In this document: positions 36,589 to 44,830 of the stretch, piece after piece
Layout: each line of letters starts with the position of its first letter
Position numbering within the stretch: the first letter of the stretch is position 1
From: Fen-1298 sp050015675
Lineage (GTDB): Bacteria; Bacteroidota; Ignavibacteria; UBA10030
Direction: 5' to 3'
DNA: 64,000 bases
NCBI GenBank assembly: GCA_050015675.1
Contig: JBEKAY010000001.1
Span: forward strand, 263,890 to 327,889
Translations under genes and position numbers: made by a program
Notes under the pieces: generated by a model
The model's database searches: none
Seen by the model: the letters and a program-made list of their open reading frames with translations, nothing else
Told to the model about the DNA's origin: nothing

Positions 36589-37860
36589 TTATACTTTTTC
36601 TGGAACTTCCTTGATCTTCGCGGAGTTCACAAGAAGTTTTAATAATTTATCGCCGATTAAGCGGTCTTTGATTTGGTCGGAAGATTTGTAATAGTTGATA
36701 AGGCGGTCTTTTGGAATTTTAATTTTGGTGGATTCCTCTTCCGCTAACTTTTCGAGATCTTCATCAGAAGCGGTGACATTCTCTGCTTTGATTAATTCTT
36801 CACGCAGGAGCGCCCACTTTGCTTGATAGATTGCGTATGCGCGATTCTCTTCTTTAAACTTTTCATTATCAAATTCGGATGGCAGGCGCTTATCCGGATA
36901 TTCATTCTTGATTTCTTCCAACAATCCTTCGAACACGCTGCGAATAAGCGATTCCGGCACCTGGAATTCATGACGGCGGATGATTTCCGCGGTCAGCGAA
37001 TTGATGACTTGCCGTTCACTTTTTTCTTTCCAGTAAGCAATAATATCTTCTTTTATATTCGTACGCAGCGTCTCTACTGTCGTGAACTTGTTTTTCGTGA
37101 CTTTGGCAACAAACGCATCGTCTAACGTTGGTAACGTTACCTTTTCTATTTTCTTGACGATGATTTGCGTGTTAACGGTGTGTGTATGTTCATCATGTTT
37201 GTGCTCAAACTGCACAGAGTATTCTCCATTTTTCTTGGCTTCTTTCAATGCGTCTTTAAACGGTTGTTCAAGTTGTTCGTCGGCGAGATAAAAACGAACA
37301 TTCTCACTCTTCTTACCGATCAACGGCGCTCCGGTTTCATCCAAGTCCTGCAAAGTTACTGTGACGATGTGTTCTGGAGAAGTGACGGCTTCTACCTCTT
37401 CCATTGTTGCATTGGTTCGCTGCACGCGGATGAGTTCTTTTTCCACTTCGTCATCTGTGATCGTATGAACGATCTTTTCCACTTCGATGCCCTTGTATTC
37501 TTTTACCACAATTTGCGGCCGGACGTCGAATTGAATTTTACATCGGAAGCTTTCGCCGTGTTTGTAATCCATATCAACGAGGATGGGTTCGCCGATTGGC
37601 TTTAATTCTTTTTCCTTCACTGCCTGCCGGTAAAATTCTGTGGCAATTTCATTAAGAGAATCGTTCTCAATTAAATCACCATACAATTTCTTGACTATAT
37701 CAATCGGCGCTTTGCCTTTTCGGAATCCGTGAATCTCAATCTTCTTCCGATATTCTAAATATGCTTTGTTGAAATGAGGTGCTAGATCTTCCGGTGTGGC
37801 TGTGATTTCTGCCGCACGCAAGACATCGGACAACAACTGAACAGTAACTTCCACGTCCAA
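36589..37860 (-). CDS. tig: trigger factor
   Basis: A 423-aa protein. The ribosome-binding N-terminal domain ends in 'FHGFRKGKAPIDIVKKLYG'-like signature (here 'HGFRKGKAPIDIV'), a central region ('VTVTLQDLDETGAPLIGKKS') corresponds to the FKBP-like domain but is divergent, and a long helical C-terminal domain follows. Expected to bind nascent chains at the ribosome exit. First gene of the tig-clpP-clpX operon, downstream of the tRNA-Leu gene. Confidence 0.92.
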   Translation of the reverse strand: MDVEVTVQLLSDVLRAAEITATPEDLAPHFNKAYLEYRKKIEIHGFRKGKAPIDIVKKLYGDLIENDSLNEIATEFYRQAVKEKELKPIGEPILVDMDYKHGESFRCKIQFDVRPQIVVKEYKGIEVEKIVHTITDDEVEKELIRVQRTNATMEEVEAVTSPEHIVTVTLQDLDETGAPLIGKKSENVRFYLADEQLEQPFKDALKEAKKNGEYSVQFEHKHDEHTHTVNTQIIVKKIEKVTLPTLDDAFVAKVTKNKFTTVETLRTNIKEDIIAYWKEKSERQVINSLTAEIIRRHEFQVPESLIRSVFEGLLEEIKNEYPDKRLPSEFDNEKFKEENRAYAIYQAKWALLREELIKAENVTASDEDLEKLAEEESTKIKIPKDRLINYYKSSDQIKDRLIGDKLLKLLVNSAKIKEVPEKV

Positions 37861-37887
37861 CTTCCTTTACATAATGATATGACCTAT

Positions 37888-38066
37888 AGGCACGGAGTGA
37901 CTTGAACCCACACGGATTGCTCCATCCCGCAAAACTGCTGTGGGTAGAGGGGGAGTTGAACCCCCATGGATTACTCCACTAGCTCCTAAGGCTAGCGCGT
38001 CTGCCAGTTTCGCCATCTACCCGAAATCGTTTTGCGGGACGCGTCTGCCAGTTTCGCCCCGTGCCC
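37888..38066 (-). pseudogene. tRNA-Leu-like gene split by the intact tRNA-Leu
   Basis: Minus strand: a 5' half at 38066-38023 (acceptor GGGCACG, D-arm GCGAAACTGGCAGACGCG, then TCCCGCAAAAC) and a 3' half at 37940-37888 (GTTTTGCGGGA, variable arm TGGAGCAATCC, TTCAAGT loop, acceptor CGTGCCT). The two acceptor strands pair and the anticodon-stem strands TCCCG/CGGGA pair. The T-stem has mismatches (GTGGG against CACTC). The intact tRNA lies where the anticodon loop would be. Read as a disrupted gene. Confidence 0.55.
37941..38022 (-). tRNA. tRNA-Leu (anticodon UAG)
   Basis: Minus strand folds as a complete class II tRNA: acceptor GGGTAGA / TCTACCC, D-arm GGCGAAACTGGCAGACGC, anticodon stem CTAGC/GCTAG around loop CTTAGGA (anticodon TAG), long variable arm TGGAGTAATCCA, T-arm GGGGGTTCAACTCCCCC and discriminator A. 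CCA is not encoded. Both sides are flanked by halves of a second tRNA-Leu-like sequence. Confidence 0.92.
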
Positions 38067-38151
38067 GTTGTGAAAAATGCCCAATAAACTGGGCGTTCTT
38101 CAAAACGTTTGCAATTGGGCGGTTTTAATATAAGAACCGATTGAGTGAAAA

Positions 38152-38181
38152 GCAAAAAAGGGATTCAAAATGAATCCCTTT
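38152..38181 (-). terminator. rho-independent terminator of the TPR gene
   Basis: Minus strand: AAAGGGATTC, short loop, GAATCCCTTT, then TTTGCTTTTC. It starts 26 bases after the stop codon at 38207. The plus strand also shows a weak version. Confidence 0.7.
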
Positions 38182-38206
38182 CTGTATCTTACCTTAGAAG
38201 TTAAAA

Positions 38207-40120
38207 CTACTTGCCGGTTCGTTGAAGTTCATTGAGTTTTGTGAGGAAATCGACCGCCTCTTGTTTCGTGGGATCAAGACCAATGGCGTTGTTAAAATAC
38301 TCTCTCGCCTTCTGATAGTTTTTTACATTCTGATGCGCTAAACCGATTTGAATGTTCGTTTTATAACTTTTCGGATTGAGCACAAGTGCGCGTTCAAAAC
38401 TCTGAATAGCACGCGCCGGATCTGCATCGCCAGCGAATGCTACGCCGAGATTATAGTTGATTTCCCAAAAGTCATTCCCCCTGGAAAGTGCGGTTGTGAG
38501 CACGTTAATAATTTCTTTGAAGTTGCTTTGTCTCATATAGAGATTACAGCTTTCGCGATAGGCGCTCAAGTACAGCGTGTCTATTTGAAAGGCGCGTTGA
38601 TATGAATAGTTGGCGCGTATCGGATCACCCGAACGGTTGTAAAACTTTCCGAGCGTGAAGAATCCGTACGCAAAGTTCGGTGCAATAAGTGTGATTTGCC
38701 GATACTTATCCTGTGCGTTCTGAATGTCTTTTGCCCGCTCAAGTTGCTCCGCTTCGTCGAACATCTTCATCACTTCCAGCGAGATATGCTGTTCGCGGTT
38801 TGTTATGATCACACGCAGCATATCAAACCGTCCGATAATCTCTTGATCGTAACACTTGCGGAATATTTCCACGATCTCTTGTTTTGCACCGGTGAAATTG
38901 CCGTAGTAATAATCATTCACTGCCTTGAGCATAGAATAGTATGGTTGTGAAAACGAAACTGTATCTTTCTTCAGATTTGGTAAAAAATCAATTGGGAAAA
39001 TTGGAAGATGTGTCTGCCATCGTTCGTTGCAGATCCGGATGAATGTTTCGTATGATTCGGTATCGTTGTATTTCGTCAGTCGTGCTTGATACTCCTCCGG
39101 AATCCTCATCTTCAATTCTGTAGCAACAGTATCGGCAAAGTTGAGCGATGAAAATGCCGACGCCAATGTTTCAATCATGTTAACATACCGGTAGCCATTT
39201 TTGCTGGTCGCAGACCCTTCGATAATCCATCGTACATTTTGATCGTCCAGAGCGTGCTGGAGTGAATCCCGAAAGCTGGTGGCTTGAGCAAGTGAGATAC
39301 GGCATCTATCCAAAATGGGTGCAATTGCCGTATCAAGCGAACCGATGTTCCATTCGGCACGCGGCAATGAATCGATGACGTACTTGAACGTCGGCTTGAA
39401 ACCATCCACAAGCGCGATTCGTGGTTTTAAATCCATTTGTACATTTGAAGCAGCCGCTTGGAATGATGCCGAGGTTTCGTTATAATAATCTTCAAAGCAT
39501 TGAGTGCGTTTGGATTTATATTCATCGTACCGAGTAAATATTTTGTAATTGGCATTACCGAGAATTTGTTCGTATGCACTTATTGCTGATTTGAAATGTT
39601 TTGCGGCTGTTGCGGTTTCTGCTTGCTTTGCAAGGTCGTCCACAATTGTGAAGCCAGGCCAAAATTCCTGCGGCACTTTAAACTCTACCTGACTCATTGC
39701 GTCGTCAATCGGACATTGGAATAAGAAAAGAAGATTGAGCTTGAAGGTCTTGGGAAATCCAAGCAGAATGGAGTTGTTTCCCCCTGCAATCAGTTCCCCT
39801 TTCCATGCGGTGGAAATTTTCTTTTCGTCTTGATAGATGTTCACCTTGGAAAGTTCATCTTTTACAAAATCCTGATCAAGTTGCCAATCTTCCGCCGGAG
39901 TTACAAGAAAGTAGAAATACTGTCCGCTATTAACATTGTCGCTGGTGAGCGGCTGTTGTCGATTCTCATTTGCTAATTCGATCTTTACTGTGCGCGGTCC
40001 GCCCATCCCCAAGAAGCCGGACTTCGCTTTTATCTTTAATTGAACAGATGGAGCTTGCGCATTCAGAAGCGCCGTAATACATAGCAGACCAGAGAGCAAT
40101 GACAAGAACCTGGTATTCAT
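38207..40120 (-). CDS. secreted TPR-repeat protein
   Basis: ATG at 40120 is used because it opens a signal peptide (MNTRFLSLLSGLLCITALLN). The 637-aa product has an N-terminal beta-rich part, a middle helical part and at least three clear TPR units near the C-terminus ('YGFFTLGKFYNRSGDPIRAN', 'WEINYNLGVAFAGDADPARA', 'KTNIQIGLAHQNVKNYQKAR'). Probably a periplasmic scaffold; partner unknown. Confidence 0.75.
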   Translation of the reverse strand: MNTRFLSLLSGLLCITALLNAQAPSVQLKIKAKSGFLGMGGPRTVKIELANENRQQPLTSDNVNSGQYFYFLVTPAEDWQLDQDFVKDELSKVNIYQDEKKISTAWKGELIAGGNNSILLGFPKTFKLNLLFLFQCPIDDAMSQVEFKVPQEFWPGFTIVDDLAKQAETATAAKHFKSAISAYEQILGNANYKIFTRYDEYKSKRTQCFEDYYNETSASFQAAASNVQMDLKPRIALVDGFKPTFKYVIDSLPRAEWNIGSLDTAIAPILDRCRISLAQATSFRDSLQHALDDQNVRWIIEGSATSKNGYRYVNMIETLASAFSSLNFADTVATELKMRIPEEYQARLTKYNDTESYETFIRICNERWQTHLPIFPIDFLPNLKKDTVSFSQPYYSMLKAVNDYYYGNFTGAKQEIVEIFRKCYDQEIIGRFDMLRVIITNREQHISLEVMKMFDEAEQLERAKDIQNAQDKYRQITLIAPNFAYGFFTLGKFYNRSGDPIRANYSYQRAFQIDTLYLSAYRESCNLYMRQSNFKEIINVLTTALSRGNDFWEINYNLGVAFAGDADPARAIQSFERALVLNPKSYKTNIQIGLAHQNVKNYQKAREYFNNAIGLDPTKQEAVDFLTKLNELQRTGK

Positions 40121-40326
40121 TTGAAACCTCGGGCAGTCAAAGTGAATAGAAAAATCTAAACTCTTATAAAAAGAATATAGAAAAACAGAGCCGTAGATGC
40201 AATGATTCATGCAGTGAACTCCTTGAATTCCTCCACATTTTTTGGTACATATAAAATGAGTGTAAAAAACGATTTATGCCCGTCCCGCCCTGTTGCGGGA
40301 CGGATTGTATTTGAAAGGAAGCTTCA

Positions 40327-41001
40327 GTGGATTCTCTTTACATATTGCCGATTCTTCTTTTTTCCATTGTTGTGCACGAGGTCGCGCATGGTTGGATGGC
40401 GCTGCAGCTTGGTGATTCTACTGCGCGTGATTCCGGTAGATTGACACTTAATCCGATTCCACACATTGACCCGATTGGTTCCATTGCTATTCCGCTCCTT
40501 TCATATCTCACCGCCGGCTCTGTATTTATTGCGTGGGCAAAACCGGTGCCGATAAATTCGGCAAACTTTAGCAATTTTCGCCGCGATGACATCTTGGTAT
40601 CTATTGTTGGCCCATTTTCCAACTTGCTTGTGGCGTTTTGCTGCGCAGTGTGTTACATACTGTCGCAGCGTTTTTTTGGCCCGTTAAATCTGATTGAAAA
40701 TAATTTTCAGCGTGAAATAGCGACGTTTTTGATTCGCATGTTTGTGGCTGGAATCACCTTAAATATTTTTCTTGCAGTTTTTAATTTAATTCCGGTGCCG
40801 CCGCTTGACGGTTCGCATATTCTATCAGCTCTGCTTCCGGCAGAAATAGGCGAGCGGTATCGGCAAATAGGATTCTTTGGAATACTCCTTGTCATTATGT
40901 TCATGCGGCTAGCACCGTTTCGGAATTTTATCTTCACGGTTGTGATGACAGTGCGAATTCCTTATGAAATTTTTATCAACCGATTTCTATTCACAATTTA
41001 A
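40327..41001 (+). CDS. M50 / site-2 protease family membrane metalloprotease
   Basis: GTG start with GGAAG 7 bases before it. The 224-aa product has the zinc motif 'HEVAH' (H17, E18, H21) in the first membrane segment and the third ligand in 'NLIPVPPLDGSHIL' near residue 155. This compact single-domain type (no PDZ) cuts membrane-embedded substrates. It precedes lysA by 42 bases; a small hairpin CGTCCCGC-cctgtt-GCGGGACG lies at 40281-40303. Confidence 0.88.
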   Translation: MDSLYILPILLFSIVVHEVAHGWMALQLGDSTARDSGRLTLNPIPHIDPIGSIAIPLLSYLTAGSVFIAWAKPVPINSANFSNFRRDDILVSIVGPFSNLLVAFCCAVCYILSQRFFGPLNLIENNFQREIATFLIRMFVAGITLNIFLAVFNLIPVPPLDGSHILSALLPAEIGERYRQIGFFGILLVIMFMRLAPFRNFIFTVVMTVRIPYEIFINRFLFTI

Positions 41002-41043
41002 ACTGTTGATACTTGTTTGTCCATAGCAGATTGAAAATTACAC

Positions 41044-42312
41044 ATGAATTACATCGCCTATAAAGAAAATATTTTATACTGTGAAGATATTCCACTCAGT
41101 GAGCTGGCTGAAGAGTACGGAACACCGCTCTACGTGTACAGTAAGAACCGGATTGTAGAAAAATATCGTTCCATCATTGGTGCATTAGGAGACGCCAGAG
41201 TCCAAGTGTGTTATGCGCTGAAGGCAAATGCCAATCATCATATTTTACAATTGCTTGCCACAGAGGGCGCTGGCGCTGATGTAGCTTCTGCGGGAGAAAT
41301 GTATCTTGCGTTAAAAGCAGGATTTTCTCCAGACAGGATAGTTTTTGCAGGTGTGGGGAAGCGAGAAGATGAAATCGAGTTTGCCTTAAAACAGGATATA
41401 TTTTCCTTCAACGTTGAGTCGGTATCAGAGCTGCTTACCATTTCACGTGCAGCCCTCAGGATGGGAAAGAAAGCCCGCATCTCACTGCGTATTAACCCGG
41501 ATATTGACGCACAAACTCATCCGTATATCACGACCGGTTTGCAATCGACGAAGTTCGGCATCGAAGCATCAAAGGCGATAGAAGTGTACACGTATGCTGC
41601 ATCGTTGTCGTCTTTGGAATTGGTGGGCATTCACACGCATATCGGTTCACAAATCACAAAACTCGAACCGTTTGTTGCGACAGCGAACTATATTGTCGGG
41701 TTGGTTGGGAAATTATGTGAAGCTGGTATCAACTTAACACATATTGACTTTGGCGGCGGTTATGGCGTTCAATACACAAATGCCGTTTTGCATGAGGCGC
41801 TCCCGCAAGATGAAACACAGAATAATAGCGTACCAACCCCCGTGGAATTTGTTGAGGCGGTGCTGCCCATCCTGCAGACAACAGGTTGTTCCATCTGGAT
41901 TGAACCTGGCCGTTCGATTATTGCAGACGCCGGCGTTTTAATCACCCGCGTTATTTCAACAAAAGAAAATGCGATCAAGAAATTTATTATTGTGGATGGC
42001 GGCATGAACGACTTGCTCAGGCCCAGCCTCTATCAAGCGTACCATCAAATCGTTCCTCTGTCCATCACTACATATGAATGCGAGAAAGTGGATGTCGTAG
42101 GCCCGATCTGTGAAAGCACCGATTTTTTTGCTCGGGATCGATTGCTCGCTAAAAGCAATGCAGGGGATTATCTTGCGGTACTTACCACAGGCGCATACGG
42201 TTTTGTTTTAAGTTCTAATTACAACGGCCGGCTTCGTCCGGCAGAAATTCTTGTGAATGGAGATCGTGTCCGTATTATCCGTCCCCGACAGACGCTGGAA
42301 GAGTTGGAATAA
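41044..42312 (+). CDS. lysA: diaminopimelate decarboxylase
   Basis: A 422-aa PLP enzyme of fold type III. Lys60 in 'CYALKANAN' is the Schiff-base lysine; 'HTHIGSQI' near residue 198 and 'DFGGGYGVQY' near 238 bind phosphate; 'GPICESTDFFARD' supplies the active-site Cys from the partner subunit. Converts meso-diaminopimelate to lysine, last step of lysine synthesis. Confidence 0.95.
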   Translation: MNYIAYKENILYCEDIPLSELAEEYGTPLYVYSKNRIVEKYRSIIGALGDARVQVCYALKANANHHILQLLATEGAGADVASAGEMYLALKAGFSPDRIVFAGVGKREDEIEFALKQDIFSFNVESVSELLTISRAALRMGKKARISLRINPDIDAQTHPYITTGLQSTKFGIEASKAIEVYTYAASLSSLELVGIHTHIGSQITKLEPFVATANYIVGLVGKLCEAGINLTHIDFGGGYGVQYTNAVLHEALPQDETQNNSVPTPVEFVEAVLPILQTTGCSIWIEPGRSIIADAGVLITRVISTKENAIKKFIIVDGGMNDLLRPSLYQAYHQIVPLSITTYECEKVDVVGPICESTDFFARDRLLAKSNAGDYLAVLTTGAYGFVLSSNYNGRLRPAEILVNGDRVRIIRPRQTLEELE

Positions 42313-42327
42313 TCATATGTGTATCTT

Positions 42328-42471
42328 AAAACCTCAATTATCAAATGCCAAATAACAAACAAATATCAAATCCAAATGGTCAATTCCTAAAAAGACATTT
42401 TGTGTTTTGGATTTCATTATTGGAATTTGTTTGCTTTTTGTAATTTATAAATTGGGATTTTAGAAGTTCCC
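42328..42471. repeat. long A/T-rich imperfect palindrome
   Basis: About 55 bases on the left (for example AACAAACAAATATCAAATCC) pair imperfectly with the right side (GGATTTCATTATTGGAATTTGTTTG split), separated by a short spacer with AAAAAGACATTTTGTG. It lies between lysA and the acetyltransferase gene and has no coding content. It may act as a transcript-end structure or be a MITE. Confidence 0.5.
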
Positions 42472-42583
42472 ATACGTTATTTGCTGTTATCGATGCAATT
42501 CATTTCAACGGTCTGTATCTCGCAAAACTGCTAATTCGATTTTGAGTTCTTCATTTATCTTTCTTACTTTTATTTGTACGATT

Positions 42584-43069
42584 ATGAACACGACGCCCAA
42601 AAACAACCTCGTAAGAATGATTCAGCTTGCAGAAGAATTTTTTGCGACAAAAAACGATCCTTCGCAAATTTCTATTGATCAAAGGGTGATGCGCAGGCTC
42701 AAAAGAATTCATCCGAGCACGATGACAGAGAAGAGCACAAGCAAGGGACCGATTGCCTGGATTCTGATCATTCCAACTACGCATACACTCATGGAACAAT
42801 TTATTACGAAAAAAATAAACGAACGGGAATTGTTAAACAAAACTCCTTTGCGTGTGAAGTATGATTCCATCTACCTGTGTTCAGCATTAGTGTTGCCGGA
42901 GTATCGCGGCAGGGGATTGGCAAAGAGTTTGATGATAAAAGCGATCAAGTCTATTAAGAAAACGCACCCGATTGACTGTCTCTTCTATTGGGCATTCAGC
43001 GTGGCTGGCAAAAAATTAGCGGTATCCGTTGCAAAAGAATTATCATTGCATCTTTATAAAAAGGCCTAA
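42584..43069 (+). CDS. GNAT-like acetyltransferase
   Basis: ATG at 42584 is preferred; the upstream extension is hydrophobic and unlike the family. The 161-aa product contains 'LVLPEYRGRGLAKSLMIKAI' (about residues 117-136), with the acetyl-CoA pyrophosphate loop RGRGLA. The N-terminal part is atypical for GNAT enzymes. Substrate unknown. Confidence 0.65.
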   Translation: MNTTPKNNLVRMIQLAEEFFATKNDPSQISIDQRVMRRLKRIHPSTMTEKSTSKGPIAWILIIPTTHTLMEQFITKKINERELLNKTPLRVKYDSIYLCSALVLPEYRGRGLAKSLMIKAIKSIKKTHPIDCLFYWAFSVAGKKLAVSVAKELSLHLYKKA

Positions 43070-43094
43070 ATTAAAAGACGGCGAAATAATTTAG

Positions 43095-43649
43095 ATGCAA
43101 AATACCAGCTATATTACCGATGAAGAGTTGCTCCGCCGCATTAAAGGTGATGATCCCAAAGCTCTAAAAATATTATTCGAAAGATACTATTCTTTACTTT
43201 GTCGCTTCGCATTCCGATTTGTTAAGACTATTCATCTTGCAGAAGAAGCGGTTTCCGATGTATTTCTTGCTCTCTGGCTCAAAAAAAATAATATTGAGAT
43301 ACGTACAAACCTGAAAACATATTTATACACTGCCGTTCGAAACCAGTCGATTAATTATGTGAAGCACCATACTTTTTCGTTTGAAGATATAGAGACTGTC
43401 GATGCACAAGATACAATCTCGGAATTACACCCACATGCACATATGATGTATGAAGAACTAAAAGATGATATTGATGCACTCCTCAAACAGCTACCGGAAA
43501 AAAGACAGATAATTTTTAGAATGAATCGAATTGACGGGTTAAGCTATAAAGAAATAGCAGAAATTCTCTCGATCTCAATACACACTGTGCAAAACCAGAT
43601 GGTAGCAGCGGTAAAATTTTTATCCGGCCACAGTCCACGCCGGAAATAA
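43095..43649 (+). CDS. ECF-type RNA polymerase sigma factor
   Basis: A 184-aa sigma-70 factor of the Bacteroidota FecI-like family: region 2 'LKILFERYYSLLCRFAFRFV' with 'AEEAVSDVFLALWLKK', and region 4 'KRQIIFRMNRIDGLSYKEIA' with 'LSISIHTVQNQM' as recognition helix. It probably controls the FecR and TonB receptor genes that follow. Confidence 0.92.
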   Translation: MQNTSYITDEELLRRIKGDDPKALKILFERYYSLLCRFAFRFVKTIHLAEEAVSDVFLALWLKKNNIEIRTNLKTYLYTAVRNQSINYVKHHTFSFEDIETVDAQDTISELHPHAHMMYEELKDDIDALLKQLPEKRQIIFRMNRIDGLSYKEIAEILSISIHTVQNQMVAAVKFLSGHSPRRK

Positions 43650-43774
43650 TTCCTAATCCTCTTCCCCCACGTTCTTACTTTTTTTTGAATAGACTCTACT
43701 TGGAATAGTAGGTAGGCCGGCTTTTTATTGTCTTATACATAGAGTCTTTTAAATTCCAAGTAAAGGGTGATATC

Positions 43775-44830
43775 ATGATTGAAGATAAATTCTTTCGGTT
43801 AGTAACAAAATACGTTTCTAAAGAAGCATCTGTTGAAGAAACCGATCAACTGCATTCCTTGCTGAAGCAAAAGAAATATGCCGATCTGTTCAAGAGCATG
43901 AGCAAGAAATGGGAAGATGCTGGCGAACGCGAATCATTGCATAGCTTTAATTTAGAGAGAGGATTTCAGCTTCTTACATCGAAAATACATTCATATGATT
44001 CATCTTTTCAATGGGAGAAAAAGATAAAACCAGACCATACGTTGTTTTATCGATTCCATTCTTTTAGAATTGCTGCATCAATAGCGGCCTTGGTTTTTCT
44101 CGTTGCCGGCGGACTTTTTGTATCTCACCACTTGAAACAAAAATCAGATGTGACAGCGTGGAATGAAAAGAAGACGGTTATGGGAGAGAAAGTTATTCTT
44201 ACTCTTCTTGATGGTACAAAAGTAACACTGAATGCCGATAGTAAATTGAAATATCCTGTGCGTTTCGGGGAAGAATCGCGTGAGGTCTCGTTACAGGGGG
44301 AAGCGTATTTTGAAGCCGCTCATGATGATACAAAGCCATTCATCGTTCATTCGGGAGGAGTGACAACGACAGATCTCGGGACGAAGTTTAACGTCAAAGC
44401 TTTTCCAGACGAAAATAATGTAACTGTTTCGCTTGAAGATGGAAAAGTAAAAGTACGTGCAGGTACCACTGAGACTCAAAAAAATACACGGGAAATTCTT
44501 TTAGCGCCGACACAACAATTCGTTTTCGATAAAGAAAACGAAATAAGTACGGTAGAAACATTCGATCTTCAAAAAGCAATTGGGTGGAAGGACAATATTT
44601 TGATTTTTGATAATGAGCCATTGTCAAAAGTACTCGTGCCTCTAGAACGATATTTCGGTGTAAAATTTGAAATTGCAAATCCAGCATTAGCCAACAGAAT
44701 TGTGAAAGCCAATTTTAAGAATGAATCATTCTGGACGGTGGTAACAGTGATGGAGAAAGCTACCGGATTAACATATAAAACTGACAAAGACAATAATGAA
44801 ATCAAGAAAATCGTTTTTTATGAAAAATAA
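43775..44830 (+). CDS. FecR-type anti-sigma regulator
   Basis: A 351-aa membrane protein. The N-terminal 90 residues face the cytoplasm, one membrane segment lies near 92-112 ('FRIAASIAALVFLVAGGLFV'), and a FecR domain follows ('KVILTLLDGTKVTLNADSKL', 'GEAYFEAAHDDTKPFIVHSG'), then a STN-like C-terminal domain. It would relay a signal from the TonB receptor to the sigma factor. The receptor gene starts inside its last codons. Confidence 0.92.
   Translation: MIEDKFFRLVTKYVSKEASVEETDQLHSLLKQKKYADLFKSMSKKWEDAGERESLHSFNLERGFQLLTSKIHSYDSSFQWEKKIKPDHTLFYRFHSFRIAASIAALVFLVAGGLFVSHHLKQKSDVTAWNEKKTVMGEKVILTLLDGTKVTLNADSKLKYPVRFGEESREVSLQGEAYFEAAHDDTKPFIVHSGGVTTTDLGTKFNVKAFPDENNVTVSLEDGKVKVRAGTTETQKNTREILLAPTQQFVFDKENEISTVETFDLQKAIGWKDNILIFDNEPLSKVLVPLERYFGVKFEIANPALANRIVKANFKNESFWTVVTVMEKATGLTYKTDKDNNEIKKIVFYEK

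Noticed and set aside
40281..40303. Hairpin CGTCCCGC-cctgtt-GCGGGACG as terminator of the divergent TPR gene or a regulator of the M50 gene
   Set aside because: It lies between divergent starts and has no T-run; it looks like one more GCGGGAC-type REP hairpin and no function can be assigned.
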